NCBI GenBank assembly: GCA_037043235.1
Contig: JAWRVZ010000025.1
Location: 3,003,501 to 3,067,500, forward strand
DNA from: Rhodeus uyekii
Lineage: Eukaryota; Chordata; Actinopteri; Cypriniformes; Acheilognathidae
DNA length: 64,000 nt
Reading direction: 5' to 3'
The translations under genes and the position numbers were made by a program. The notes below the pieces were generated by a model. That model was not told the origin of the DNA and did no database searches. It saw only the letters and a program-made list of their open reading frames with translations. Below, one piece after another: positions 49,165-63,237 of this stretch (position 1 is its first letter; every line of letters starts with the position of its first letter).

Positions 49165-52107
49165 AGATTAGGTTCAGAAACAGTGCATACTGATATAGAG
49201 AACAACTTCCTTTGGTGTAAGTGTGTGCTTTATTAATTTGAAGACCCTTTTTCATGCTCAAACAGCCACAATAAACAAATCTGAAAATGAAAAAAGCAGG
49301 AACCCTTTAAGGCTTAAATACGTAAAGGACTTTCATGATTCGCTATCCTCTTTATATGATGGGCTATTAAAAAATTATTCACAGTTTTTAGAGATTCTAC
49401 AATTATAATTCTAAGAGAATTGTAATAATGAGTGAGACAGGACATAAAAGCTGAATAATTGCAACAGTTCTGAAGGTGAAATAAAAGTCACACAGGCAGG
49501 ATTTCAGAGGCATCCGGTAAGCACAATGGCTTCTAGTTCTGGCCTAAACATACACACACAAACACACACAAACACACACACACACACACACACAAAGTCC
49601 TCTATTCTGCTGACTTGCTGCTAGCCGATACCTCCGTCCAGTCAGGTGATCAACAATGCAAAGGTGTCTGAACTGTGCACAGACTCCTCTTCACTATGAC
49701 ACTGCGTGATTTATGACAAACGATACGATAGTCTTTCTTTAACTATAGGCACTATTAGTTGTTTATGCAAACTGACCAACTAACTTTTTTTTACAATAAT
49801 TTCATAAGGTCTTTTATATATGCACTATACCACATAAAAGTTTGGGGTCGATATGTTTGAATCTTAAGCTCATCAAGACTGCGTTCATTTGATCAAAAAT
49901 ATTATTATATTTTAAAATAGTTGTTTTCTATTTAAATATATTAAAACGTGAGTTTGAAATGTGGTGGAAATTAAAAATATATATATATATATATATATAG
50001 GACAGAATTCTCCTGTGATGTTTATCCATTGCTGTATATAGCTGACACATTAAAATATTGTAGACTAGGGTGTGAAAAATGGTTTATTTTCCAAAAAGGC
50101 TACAGGACACAGTATCAGCCATATATGCAATCATTCATGCACTAATGCTCCCCAGGAATGTTTTTTAAGCCACTTGACCATTTTAACGCAGATTAGGGTA
50201 GTATCCACATATTCTCATTCTTTGCTAGAATTTTACTGGAATTTAAACCTGCACTCAGGCTTGAACAGATGTACAGTTCAGGCCATGGTTAAAACAGGTT
50301 TAATGTATAAAATCTGATTCAAAGGTACAGTGAAAACACGAATCAGACCGGAGTGCGTCCTTGTGCAGCACAGAGCATGGCATGAGATTTAGACTAATAT
50401 GTACTGGATTACTGGCTTCTAAAAATAGACTAGGAGGAAGTACAATACACTCTGACATATGATGGAGTTCAGTGTGTGTGTATGTGTGTGTTTTATGCAC
50501 TGTATTGGTTCTTTGATAGCCAGATGTTTGCTTTCTGCACAAGGCAAATATCCAAGAGTAGCTTTAAAGACAGTAATGCCAGCAAGATTGACACTGCCTT
50601 TATTACAGAACCATTATATTTGGTCACACATGCTATAATCCAAGCATCAGCCTCCCTTTACATTAATAAATACTGACCAGTTAAATACACAGAGGAGCAT
50701 GTAGATGCTTTCAGTGCAATGACTAATCCTGATTGACTGCCACAGTATCATGTATTAATTCTAATACAATGTCTGACAGGAGGCTATGCCTATGTTTGAC
50801 GATAAAATTAAAATTGGGGATTTCATGGTCTATATCATTGGGATAGTAGAGATGACAGGAACCATTACAGAGAAAAGTGTTGCAAGCTAGATTCAAACTT
50901 AACTTTCTCATATGAGCGCCACAGCTCAGTATAGCAATGTGAAATATTTCTAATATATTTTAAAATGTAATTCATTCCTGTGATGCAAAGCTGAATTCTA
51001 ATATGTTGTTTTAGATGCGGTTTAATTATTTTTTGTAACAAAGAGTAGTGACCAAAAGTATGTAACAGTGTAAGTATATTTTGTCTGTGCAAAAATGTGA
51101 TGATTCAATCATAGGTACCACAGGCAGAAAACAAAAGAATATGATGCATCATCAGCAAAACTTGAAATGGCACAGCTATTCACAGTAAAGTACAGAACGA
51201 AATCAAATATTAGCGTGTAATATTTGTTGCTTGATGTTGTGAAGGCGAACAATCAAAATCTCTTGTCTCTTCTATTTACATTATATATATATATTATTTT
51301 ATTTTTCCTATTTATACCTATATTCTTTTCTTTGTCTTATTTTTCATATGTTCTTTTTCCTTTTTCTTATTTGAATGAGTTGTAAAGAGTGATTTATAAT
51401 CAAGTTAGGGCTTTTTATTAGTTAAAAACCTTTCTTTACTTTTCTGTAGTTTTCCATAGTGTAAGGATTAATATTGTCAGCACTTCTCAACAGATAGAGA
51501 ATGTTATCAGAGTGTTTTGGGGTACTGTTTCTATTGAGAGTTCAGCATTGGAGAAGCTGTATGTGTTTGTGTGTTAAAATGGTCTGTATTGGTGAGGTGA
51601 TTAACTGGCACCATCAGGAGACGGAATGACTTGTTGTTCTCGACAAGCCACTTCACTAACCCGTCAACCATGTGATCAACGAAGATATGCTTCAGACTGT
51701 CTGCTCTTGTGTGGAAAATTACTAGTTCTGTCTTTCTATCTTTCTTTCTTTCTTAGCCAATCAGAATCATTTAAACGTCATCATTGACGTAGTTAGCACC
51801 CTCTGTTAGAGTATAATTGCTGTAACAATGTTATTGTAAGTGGGGCGGCCTACGAACTCCTTGTGAGACCTGAAGCTGGCTTCTGCTGATGAAACTGCAA
51901 ACTAAACTTCACTAAAATTTCTTCTATTGACTGCCCTTCTGACTCCTGGTCTTCATTCAACATATCTGGTCCTCGGGTCTTAACTGTAAATCCCCTTCAG
52001 TTGAAGAATGTTGATTCTGAGGACATCGATAATAATAGTTCTGTGAATATGCTTGAGATTGTGAATATGAGCCAGATGCTGAATGTACTTAAGAAATGGG
52101 GTTTAAG
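49165..52107. other. Intergenic; AC and TA microsatellites
   Basis: (AC)n-like sequence lies at 49550-49594, (TA)n at 49976-50000 and a CTTT run at 51735-51755. 51760-51985 could be part of an LTR, but no ends were found. No gene is recognised. Confidence 0.45.
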
Positions 52108-53990
52108 TCAAGTCAAGTCAAGTCACGTTTACTTATATAGCGCTTTTTACAATACAGATTGTTTCAAAGCAGCTTTACAGTGGTCACAGGAAAACATTAT
52201 AAACAAAGTTTGTTTGGCTGAACGGCAGCCTTAAAAGAGCAGGCGAATTAATACAATTGATGAATATTAAGTGTTAAGTTTTGATTTATTGATTGATTTG
52301 ATTGATTGATTGATAGATCGATTATTATATTGATAATTCAAGTCTAATATTAAGTCCAATTTGGTCCGGTTAGAGATGGGTTCATGATTTACATAGGAGA
52401 GGGTTTAGTAGAGTCACGGTCTCCGCAGACACTTCAGTGCAGTGCTGTGCTCGTGTCCAGGTGCAGGTCCTTCATCTGATCTAGATACGGCCCGGATCCG
52501 GCTGACCATGGTAACCTCAGAATAAACAGTGAATAATATTAGCATAGATGCCATTCTTCTTCTGATGTATCTAGTACATTAGATGTTATGGGAATGTCCC
52601 CGGTTCCGGCTGACCTAAATTATGCAGCCTAACAATCATTTTACATGATTTGGATTAAAAATGTATGTATAATGTGTTATGTGTATGCCAGGTTGAAGAG
52701 ATGTGTTTTTAGTCTAGATTTAAACTGACAGAATGTGTCTGCTTCCCGAACTGTATTAGGAAGACTGCTCCAGAGTTTAGGAGCTAAATAGGAAAAGGAT
52801 CGACTTTGATATTCTAGATATTATAAGCTGGTCAGTATTTTGGGATCGCAATAGACGTGAAGGACTATAATGTGTGAAGAGATCGCTCAAGTACTGTGGA
52901 GCTAAACCATTTAATGCTTTGTAAGTAATTAGCAAGATTTTAAAATGTTTTCGGTGATTAATAGGAAGCCAGTGCATGTTTGGCAGAACTGGGGTAATAT
53001 ACTCATACTTCCTGGTTCTAGTAAGAACTCGAGCTGCTGCATTTTGGACCAGCTGGAATTTGTTTATTAAACGTGCAGGGCAACCACCTAGTAGAGCATT
53101 ACAATAATCTAGCCTTGAACTCATGAACTAACTTTTCCACATTTGTCTTTGAGAGCATATGTCGCAAATTAGATATATTTTTAAGATGGAAGAATGCCGT
53201 TTTACAGATTCTAAAGATGTGGCTTTGAAATGAAAGATTGGTATCAAAGAGCACACCCAGGTTTCTAACTGACGACGAAGACTTGACAGAACAGCCATCG
53301 AGTGTTAGGCAGTAGTCTAGATTATCACGTGCAGAACTTTTTGGTTTAATAATTAGAATCTCTGTTTTTTCAGAATTAAGCAGTAGAAAGTTATTAGTCA
53401 TCCAATTTTTTATATCAGTTATGCATTCTGTTAATTTAGTGAATTGGTACGTTCCATCAGGATGAGAAGAAATATAGAGCTGAATATCATCAGCGTAACA
53501 GTGAAAGCTAATACCATGCTTCCTAATAATTGCACCCAAAGAAAGCATGTACAGGGTGAAAAGCAATGGTCCTAGTACTGAACCTTGAGGAACTCCATAC
53601 TGAACCAGTGATCGATATGACATCTCATTTAATGCTACAAACTGATAATGGTCAGATAAGTATGATTTGAACCAGGCTAATGCTACTCCACTAATGCCAA
53701 CATAGTTATCAAGTCTATTTAGAAGGATTTTGTGGTCTATTGTATCAAATGCAGCACTAAGGTCCAGTAACACTTACAGAGAGATACAACCACGATCGGA
53801 TGATAAGAGCAAATCATTTGTAACTCTAATGAGAGCAGTCTCAGTACTATGATATGGTCTAAATCCTGACTGGAAATCATCGTAGATGCTGTTTCTTTCT
53901 AGAAAGGAACATAGTTGTGAAGATATTGCCTTTTCCTGAATTTTTTACAAAAAAGGTAGATTTGATATTGGCCTGTAATTAACTAATTCT
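52108..53990 (-). mobile_element. L2-clade LINE, 5'-truncated and inactivated
   Basis: The 3' end at the low coordinate carries ACTTG-type short repeats and a CAAAGCAGCTTTACAG block, the usual 3' tail of fish L2 elements. The - strand codes for a reverse transcriptase from the R-P-I-S-N-L motif (near 53970) to the C-terminal region. The element is cut off at its 5' end, as is usual for target-primed LINE insertions. A (GATT)n run at 52281-52312 lies inside the 3' region. Confidence 0.85.
52777..53990 (-). pseudogene. L2 reverse transcriptase, broken
   Basis: The LINE enzyme nicks DNA and copies its RNA there. The frame at 53099-53773 has D-L-S-A-A-F-D, G-V-P-Q-G-S-V-L-G-P and the catalytic Y-A-D-D box. 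A TAA just upstream of the first motif separates it from the Q-S-G-F-R-P segment, and a frameshift near 53100-53124 moves the downstream S-R-L-D-Y-C-N segment into a second frame (52777-53124). The active-site box is intact but the reading frame is not, so the copy is dead. Confidence 0.85.
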
Positions 53991-54037
53991 GTAATTAACT
54001 AATTTAATGTTTTATTTCATTAATAATGTCCTAATAA

Positions 54038-54340
54038 TGTCAAGGATTGAGAGTAGGAGGAAGCAAGGACTCACTTGCAGGGAGGAAGGTTCTTTTTATC
54101 ATCATAAAAATAAAAACAGAACAAACAAAAACTGCCTGAGGGGGAAACACGACTAGATTAGACACAGCTTTGACTGGATGCAAACGTAGACACCAAAGAC
54201 ATTAGACAACGAAGCAGCACACGACAACAAACACGAAGGGAATAAATAGGGAACATGAGGAAGGATTAATGAATGGAGAACAGCTGGGACAAATCAAACT
54301 ATAACAAGGAAACAAGACGGGCGGGGTTACACAATGACAG
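54038..54340 (-). mobile_element. LTR related to the 48.8-kb solo LTR
   Basis: On the - strand a GTAACCCCGCCC block, a CTATTTATTCCC promoter-like box and an end CCTTGACA correspond in order to features of the + LTR at 48767-49159. No target duplication was found, and 54340-54715 may belong to the same element. Confidence 0.45.
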
Positions 54341-55278
54341 GACACGAACACGCAGCCAGTTCGAATGTGCATAAGCTGTGTGTACACATAAAACGAGACA
54401 GCATGCAGCCAGTGAAAACAAGCTGCGCAAGACACAGCACTAGACAACAGAAGACAACACAAGATACATGAAAGTACTCGGCTGATGTAAACATGAACCG
54501 GGTGCAATACAAAACACAACAGACAGACAAGCAAGAGAACGGCCGAGTGAAGCTCGAAACTGTGCCCACTCACATGGAGTAGAGCGCACAAGGATGTGCA
54601 AACACTCCTCCCGTGCGCTCACAATAAGGACAAACACACAAGCCATGAATGTCCGAGTCAAAACCAAAACTGAACAAGAGCTGAGAAAAACTGAACAAGT
54701 CATGTGACATGTATGACATGTGCATTGCATTTATTTAGTGTATGTCTTATTTATTCAAAATATTCACACACTTGTTGGCTATGTTATCAACTACCTGATA
54801 TTCCGTTTCTCAAATATGTGGAAATGAATGTCTTTTGTCGTTTAAAAACTTTTATAATGATCATGTTAGCTGATCTATGATGTGGGAAGGGCACCGCCAT
54901 GTTTGTTTGCGCCGCAGTTCGGACAATCTGATCGGTATGATTTATAATGCAAATTCAGTCGCTTCTCCCGAAAAACATGACAGTAAGTGACCGGTGAAGT
55001 GAGAGAAGAATACAGTGAACTTTATAGTTACCTATGCAGTGTGTATCTGATCAATGTATAATTGAACGATTGCTATTTCTGCTTTTATGGATGTCAGTGT
55101 GTATTGTTCAAACCATAGATGTATTGTTTTGTGAGTACTTATGAGTATTTAAATGTCTGAAACCGAAAATAAACCTTACGTGGTTGAAAACACTGAGTAG
55201 TTGTGATATATGCGTGATCACAACACGTGAAAACACGTTTGAATTTAGCAGTTGATGACGTGAAGCACCAACATTCTA
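54341..55278. other. Intergenic or transposon flank
   Basis: 54341-54715 may continue the LTR. 54720-55278 has no recognised gene. 54890-54930 is GC-rich. Confidence 0.4.
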
Positions 55279-55358
55279 ATCACACCGGTGTGATCGTACC
55301 CTCCAGGGCCCAGCCAAGACTGATCACACCGGTGTGATCGGACGGGAGAAAGGGTTAA
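55279..55358. mobile_element. Paired palindromes at a TTAA, piggyBac-like end
   Basis: ATCACACCGGTGTGAT at 55279-55294 and GATCACACCGGTGTGATC at 55322-55339 are perfect palindromes 28 bases apart. The run then ends GACGGGAGAAAGGG followed by TTAA at 55355-55358. CCC(T)-type termini abutting TTAA are typical of piggyBac-like elements. No matching left end was found. Confidence 0.45.
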
Positions 55359-56879
55359 GGACTACAGTCATTTTTTTACAAATACATTTTTGTCTTCATT
55401 GAATTTTGTCTTCAATGTATCATTTGAAACCACAAACACTATTATCAGGTTAAATAAAATCTGACAAATCTTTCTCACAACAAAAATCGATAGATGCCAT
55501 GATGGTTAAACCAAGAATTTATAAAGCATAAAGAAGGATAAAGAAGATAAAATAATGAATAAAATCTCTTGATGGGAGACAGGAACTGTACAATCATTAT
55601 TTAATGCACAATCTCCTATATGCTTTGACAAGCACTGTATACCTTCTCACCACAGACTGGAAGTCACAATGATAAGGTTGAGCAGCAGCATGTAACTGAT
55701 CTGACATCAGTGCCCCTTTATGTCGACCTTGTGTAGACAGTCACACTATGAGATGTCAGCACTGTTCCGGGGTCAGTGGGGGATGGCCGTTGATGTTGAA
55801 TGCAGCTGAGCTTCGTCATCCAATACACAATTGCTTGTGTTGGACGCCATCAGTCTTCATAAACTATACGCTTTTTTTCTCTGGCTGAAGCCTTCAGTAG
55901 ATGAGTTAGATAATAAAGAGGAACATATATTGATCACCTAAAGATATATTGAATGGAGGCTTTAAAAATAAAGGGCTTTCAGCAACAGCAGAGTCTTTCA
56001 AACCCTTCTGATTTTTCAAGTCCTTGAAATCCATTTCAGTGTATTTAGCTTTGTTACAGTGTTGAATATGCATAGTCTCTTTCCAAAACCAATGCACAAA
56101 TCCTGCTCCAAACCAATTTAAACTCAATCACACAGTCACACACCAAAAAGGTTTGACTGGAACAAACAATAGGATGTGCTACAATTCTGGTTTCATCATT
56201 CTGACTTACAAGTGGTTAAATGGGACTATAGAGGTTGTCGGGTACAATAAATGCCATCAGCTGAATTGGTAAATTCATCTACTCACTAATCTATTTTCAT
56301 AACCTCATTGGGCTTATAATCACGCTCTTGCAAACTTTTGAGACACAAACTGTTTAGGGAAAATTATTTTTTCTAAATAAAGAGTTGTTGAAAGCTTTGT
56401 GGTGGAGATGTTATAGCCTCAATACCTTGTAGCCAAAAAAATTTAAAATTTGTGAAAATTTTAATGAACAAAATGTTTAAGAATCATTAACTCTTGTTGA
56501 CAACCAAGCTTATTTCCAAAAGCCAACAGGAAGTTTGTAATGAGTTTATGTCGAGGGGGCCAGGGTGATGCTACTTCTGGGCTGGCCTAGAAAAATAGAC
56601 CTCTTGATTCAAAATTGTGTAGGCATGACCAATGAAATCCTAAGATTTGGCTGAGGGGCAGGGCATAGATAATACATTTTATTTTACAAGAATTATTTTC
56701 ACAAGTGAATTGGCACCTCTGTGTCCAGACCTTAAATTCATTGAAAGTCTTTGGGATGTGCTGGAGAAGACTTTACAGAGTATTTGACTCTTGCATTGTT
56801 AATTGAAGATATTGACCAAAAATACTATGAATATAGTAACTATAAGTAACTTTGCAAGTATTGGAGTATTAGACTGTCT
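55359..56879. other. Intergenic, no feature recognised
   Basis: Only short frames and no clear transposon ends are seen. Confidence 0.5.
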
Positions 56880-57522
56880 GCTTAAAAGTTGGTTAAGCAA
56901 TTTCAGAGATCTCAAGATCCCACCTTCCCTTCAGAGCATCTCCAAAGCCACATTTTCTCCAAAACACTTGAACGTGTACAGTTAGAGCATAGTCTGCAAA
57001 GCATCATGAGCAACTGTGTTAAATTATCTAATGTCTCAAAGCACTTAACATTACATTAATAATGAACACAACTTAAAGAGCTCTGAACTTTATACCTGAT
57101 TGTTACAGATAAATTTCTGTGTTGATAGAATTGTCATGTCTGAAGACATGAACCGATCCAAGTAGAGCATCATAGGTTGCCATCTCGTAATTATGGTAGT
57201 TATGGCTTTGAACGCGGCATACGCTTGTTTTGGTTCTGGAGAAAAATCTGGGGGCTGTTTTGGTCTGGGGATCTGGGGGCTGTCTGTCTAACTATGCATA
57301 GCATGAAATGCGCTGATGATTGATAAGAAAATACATTAGTTGACAGACAGGTAGGACATGCTATCATTGCATTCAGATCGAATGCAATGATTGGACAAAC
57401 ATTCTTTGGTCCTGTGCCTTCCACAGAAGATATAAGTTTATTTTAATGCGTTTAGACCACTTTACTCAATAATTGCTATCAGGATGTGAAGAGACTTTCA
57501 ACCAACATAACAAAAACTGGAA
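56880..57522. mobile_element. Second copy of the actin-intron element
   Basis: It aligns in blocks with 19686-20186 (AAATTTCTGTGTTGATAGA, AGGATGTGAAGAG, CAACCA.CATAACAAAAA). Its termini are more diverged, and it carries extra sequence in the middle (around 57240-57380). Confidence 0.6.
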
Positions 57523-58117
57523 AAAGAACACCTAATAATAAATATGTCTGATAAAACTTTATTTTTTGACCTTTGGATTTTTATGTTCCTTAATCTTCTC
57601 TTTCTCTCTTCTTCTGTCCTCTCTGATAGCCTGATCTGATAGCGTTAGGACACGTGGGGGAAAGTTATGCTGAAACAGTGGCTGTATGTTGATGCCAACC
57701 ATCTGCCCACAGCTCCAGCCGCTCCAACGATGGATTCATGCCCAGACAAACACAGGACACCAGGAACCCTCGGCACTGATTTTACTGCAGATCATATCTT
57801 GGTGTTTTGGCTCAGTGGATGGCTGTGGGCACAACTAGACTTTCATGAATAATAACTGACAACCAGTCTGCAGTGAATTGACTTTTCGGAATGACAGAAT
57901 GATGCCTATTCTGATACAGTAGCCATGCAGCAAGTCTACTGAGGCCACAAAACAGATTATTTTAAAATATTCACAAGATACATGTGCTGAAGCTGTGCAT
58001 TGCTTTTTTCTTTATCTTTAATATGTTTGTAATGAGAGTGCTTTGAGATGGAAAGATTTTTAGTGTGTTGTACTTTAGCATGCAGTACTCTCAGCATGGT
58101 AAAACGTAGTCAAAACA
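57523..58117. other. Intergenic, no feature recognised
   Basis: A 61-codon frame at 57667-57852 shows no domain. Nothing else is seen. Confidence 0.5.
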
Positions 58118-59010
58118 CATTGTCACCCTCTTTTGAAACCCCCTTCCTGAGTTCTTATTCTTTTGCATGTTTGTCACAATGTTGTGTGTTTCAGATCATC
58201 TAACAAATTAAATTTTTTGTCAAAGATAACACAAAATGCAGATTTAAATGAAGTTTATTGTTATTAAGGGAAAACAAAATCCAAACCTACATGGGTCTGT
58301 GTGAAAAAGTGTTTGCCCCACCTGTTCAAACATAACCTAACTGTAGTTTATCACACCTGCGTTCAATTCCTCTAGCCACACCTAGGCCTGATTACTGCGT
58401 ACCTGTTCTCAATCAAGAAATCACTTAAACAGGACCTTCCTGAAAAAGTGAAGTAGACCAAAACATCTTCAAAAGCTAGACATCGCGCCGAGATCCAAAG
58501 AAATTCAGGAACAAATGAGAAAGAAAGTAATTGAGCTCTATCAGTGTGGAAAAGCTTTATATAGCCATTTCCAAAGCTTTGGGACAAAGCGAGAGCCATA
58601 ATAGCCATAAAGGTCACAAAAGACCCCTCAACAAGAACTGTAGGCCTCACTTTTAAGGTAAGTGTTCATCACTCCCCCATAAGAAAGAGAATGGACAAAA
58701 ATAGCTTGCATGACAGAGCAAAAAGAACATTAAGGCTCATCTCATTTTTGCCAGAAAACATATTGATGATCCCCAAGACGTTTTTGGAAAATACTCTGCA
58801 GACTGATGAGACAAAAGTTGAACTTTTTGGAATGTATGTTTCCCATTTCATTTAGCGTAAAAGTAACACCGCATTTCAGAAAAAGAACATCAAACCAACA
58901 GTAAAATATGGTGGTGGTAGTGTCATGGTCTGGGGCATGATAAATGCAGTTATCATCTCTCCCAAAAGAAACAATGATTTTGAACTGCCTGAAACAAGTT
59001 GTCAGTAATT
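58118..59010 (+). pseudogene. Dead Tc1-like transposon
   Basis: Near the left the sequence GTGTGAAAAAGTGTTTGCCCC (58300-58320) is a known fish Tc1 terminal block. At 58498-58590 the + strand still resembles the helix-turn-helix start of Tc1 transposase (K-E-I-Q-E-Q-M-R-K-K-V-I-E). At 58797-58940 it shows the T-D-E-T-K-V-E-L-F-G segment with the first catalytic Asp and the G-G-G-S-V-M-V-W-G strand. Stops and frame changes separate them, and the region of the last catalytic residue is not visible. Confidence 0.75.
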
Positions 59011-61601
59011 CCAGTATTTCTTCTTGGACAAGGTTTGTGGGTTTGTAATAAATTTGCATAATCCCTGCATATAATCTTCATTGGCTGTCAGCAAACCACA
59101 GCTACATTGAACCATCCTCAAAAACTGTACTTGTAGCTGAGACCTGGATGAGTTTGGTTTGAATAGACATGTCGAGAATTGTGTTGCAAAATGCACTGCA
59201 AAAGCAATTCCACTTTGCATGCACTTCAAAAGGATGAGGACTTGCGATCAATGGTGTAAAACTGACACCATCATTACTGTTTGTATCACTGTGCTGAGAA
59301 AGCTACTGGGTCTGAAACACAGATGTGGTAAAAGTCATTTTGTTTCTGACATGCACTGTGAGTGGTAGAACAATCACAACAGGTTGGGCCATCTGACCAA
59401 TCAGAACCGTTTTAGACAACTAAAATTATGAAAATTATGAAAGTGCTTTTTGACCTAGGATGCATATAAGCAGATTGTTTCCCACATCCAGATTTGCCAT
59501 ACCTTAAAATACTGTTTAAACATGCAGTCTAATAATTTGACAATGGTTAGGCTCTTATGTCACTTTTGATAATTCATAACAACTGTAATAAACAGCAAAC
59601 TTATTTTCACAATAGAATTGAGAATATGATGAAGTTCTGGTAATCACATACAAACAAAACCTAAGCAACCAGTCACCTATGGCAACAGAGGAAAAATCCA
59701 CTGCACAAACACACTAATCAGTGATTAGGGATGACATCACCCTCAAGATAGTAACACTCAACCTGATGATGCAATCGGACCAAGCAGAACTTCAGGAAGT
59801 TAAGGAAATGTGGGAAATTTGTTATTTGCAAGGCACACATGTCAAGAGCTGCAATGTCTTTTTGGTTTCTGCTTCTGTAACTCAACTGCTAGAGTATTAG
59901 AGTATAGCACTAACAACACAAAGAGGTCTGACCCCCAACAAAGTGCAACAGTGATTGCCCATTTAAGTTAAAAAATGCAGAGTCATTCATTAGCCAATTA
60001 CCACTGCTCGAAAATGTGTAATAGTTCTGCTGTGGATCAGTTTGTAACTATTTATTAGCTGTATTTATTTACATGTACTATTTAACTACTTTTGATTAGT
60101 ACATTAGAGCTATTGTGCATAGGTTAATATTCAGATGTGAAGCATATTTGACTTGAAAATAAATCAGCCATCCTGTCACATTCAACTGAACGAATCCTCG
60201 AGGTTCAGCCATGCTTTTGATGAAATCAACACTGCTGACCTCGTGGTGAAGTGCTTTCCATCTCATTTCGCGCAGCGTCCTCACCATGAACCCATATGCG
60301 TGCACACACACTTACCTCTCCCTTCATAAATCACCAGTCGAGGGATTAAGGATGTGATCTTCAAAGAAGCTTAGAACTGCCTGTTATTTACCTAAACTGT
60401 CCTCTGCCTGGCTCTAGTCCCACACAACCATGCGCTCATTGTTTTAACCCACATAGGAAACTGATTTCAAAACAGGACCAAGCTGTCACAAAGGATAAAC
60501 AAAACGTTTTTGGTATGACTGACAGGAGAAAAAGAGAGTAATGATATATACACCAATGTTAAAGAAAGAACAGGTACGCGACTCCACTGTTGTATTTCTC
60601 AGTCTGAAGAGAGAGACAGTGACCGGTAAGAGAGATGGTAACCCAGACAGTGATATCTCAGAGGAAGGCAGCTTGGCGGCATTTAAATTCTGAAGGTTAC
60701 CAGAAGTTTGGCTGGAATGGAGGGTGGAGAGAACCATATGGCCCTACTGTGAGAGATAACGCAGAGTCACTGGCGAAAAGCCTGTGAGAAATCAACTGAT
60801 AGCGCATAACTCCACCTGCACGGTCAGCTGTTCTGTGCTCTTTCAGTGACTCTGAAATTATCCTAAATAGTACTTCACTATAAGATTAATGACATTAGGC
60901 TCATTGACACCCAATAATGTATTAAAAAAAAAAAGATTCAAATTAAGATGTACAGGACTTGGTTGTTGATTGGATGGAGGCAGATCTGAATATGAGTTTG
61001 CGCTTGATTTTAAGAAAAAGGTAGGGTTCAAACGTGCTAGACGATAAAGAATCTGGTGTTCATCAATAGAGAGAAGTCTGTCGTTTAACCAGAGAATGTC
61101 TTGGTCAAGGTCAGGCTAGAATAGGCAAACCTAACAATCCTGACCAAATATTTAATATTTCACATTCTATGGCATGACTGCAATGTGTAACAGGGAGGAC
61201 ATTTGAATAAAGTACATTGCAAGGAAAGAACGCACTACAGAAAGAAAATTTTAATATATATATAAGATCCAAATACATTTTCATGTCCAGTGTAAATCGA
61301 CAAAATAGGTTGAACATTATGTTTCACGCCAAGAAATGTGAAATGACGTGTTGTCGCTTGTGGCATGACCTGACTACTGCAAAAGTCTGATCATGTACCA
61401 TCGTATCTCACTGCACGTTTGTCCTGAATGAGACTGTTGGTGGGTCGGATGTCTCCTCAGAGAGGTTGAGAATTCATCCAATCCGTTGGTGTGGGACTTG
61501 ATGATAGGCTTCTGACACAGATAAAGAGAGAGAGAAAAACAAACAAACACTCGCCTGTCCCACTTCCTTTAACTAACATCTGGCCTAAATCTCTCTCAAT
61601 A

Positions 61602-61638
<37 letters not shown>

Positions 61639-63150
61639 CTCTTCTACTCTCAGTTTTCTTATGAGCAACAAATTGAATTGTATTATTCCCCCCTCCCTAT
61701 CACAGCATTTGTCTGGAACAGAGAGAACTCTGGGTAAGAATGATGATGTTTATGTGCTGGATGCATGATCTCTCTATTCACTAATCGCTTTTCTAGGTCT
61801 TCATTTTCACCAGTGACAAATAGAATTTTAATCATGAGGTGGAATTATACATGGGATGTTTATGTTTAAAACATATTTAAATTAAGTCTTGTACAACACT
61901 GAATGTAACGCATGTCCAATACAATACGTAAGGCATTCATTTCGAATTCAGACCAAAAAAATGTAGTTACTTTTTCAAATAAGTAACTTAAGTTACTTTG
62001 TTTTCCCATTTATTGACTGGCAGCTCACCTGTAATCATGTATTAATCTTAGTTGTTAATGTCAACATTTACTAAGTCAAACATAATTTTGAGATCACAAT
62101 TAATTAATTAATTAATGCACTGTGAACTAACATGCAAAGGTCATACAAGTCTGTTACAAACTTTGGAACATGAGGATGAGTAAGTGTCAGAATTTATGCT
62201 TTTTTGGTGAACTATCCCTTTCAGAAAAATCAACAGTCGATGAAGAAAAACAGCTCTCTGAAATACACAGTTACAAAACAGTAAAGCATGCAAATTTCCA
62301 AGGTAGTTCTAAGGTCAATGACCATTCAAAATACTTTAAAGGATATTCAGTTGTCATTTGAAGATCCACTCCAAACGTAAAAATCAAGAGGGAAGATCCT
62401 GTGCCAGTCGATACACGATTGATGTTCAATTCTGTCTCACCATCAGAAAGTCACGACCTGCATCTCTGACTTTTACAGCTCTTGGCGACTCTGGAAATAT
62501 ATCTTCAGGGTCAATATCACACCCCCAAGCCACATAGAGAATGCTAAATCATATCGATTGATCACCATAATGCTTTTCAGAGGGGCAGATTATGGTATAA
62601 TCTATAACACATCAGATTATGAAATAAGAGAGGATTAATTTGTGCAGTGTCATGCACAGTCCTACAAGTCATCAATCCTGGAGTCAAACGGTAAGTCTTG
62701 ACCTTCGTTTGGTCACAGCACAAGCACATAATCCTACAGGATGCTGTATGCAGCAGATGCTGATCCAGCAATGCAGAGCATCAAGCGTGCAGGTCACGGG
62801 CTGCACACTGTGTCTGTTCATCATGCTCTTCACGCGCCAACACTTTGGCAAAATGTAAATGGCAATACAAACGCTTCAGTAAACAGCTGGTATTAAATAG
62901 AAATATGAAAAAGGCCAAAAGACCACAGGTGAATATACTTTTGCATTTTTCCGCTTTATAAATACATAGCCTATTTATTTTAGATGTATTTAGATATATT
63001 TCAGCAGGAATAATTGCATCACTCAAATGATAAAACATTAATAATTTAAATTTAAATAATTATTCATATATTAGCAGCATAGAAATAGACTACATATACA
63101 CACAGACATGATATACTGCATATATACTATATATATACTGTACATATACA

Positions 63151-63201
<51 letters not shown>

Positions 63202-63235
63202 CATTTTTATGAATTATATGTTATATGCATATATA
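59011..63235. other. Intergenic; CT and TA microsatellites
   Basis: (CT)n lies at 61606-61635 and (TA)n at 63158-63196. A reverse fragment of the GTTCAC repeat (GGTGAACTATCCCTTT) lies at 62206-62221. No gene is recognised in 4.2 kb. Confidence 0.5.
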
Positions 63236-63237
63236 TA

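Noticed and set aside
54202..54730. Overlapping 80-129-codon - strand frames rich in Cys, Leu and Val
   Set aside because: They fall in or beside an LTR-like sequence in three frames at once and lack a recognisable domain.
57667..57852. 61-codon frame as a possible exon
   Set aside because: No splice sites consistent with both ends and no recognisable domain.
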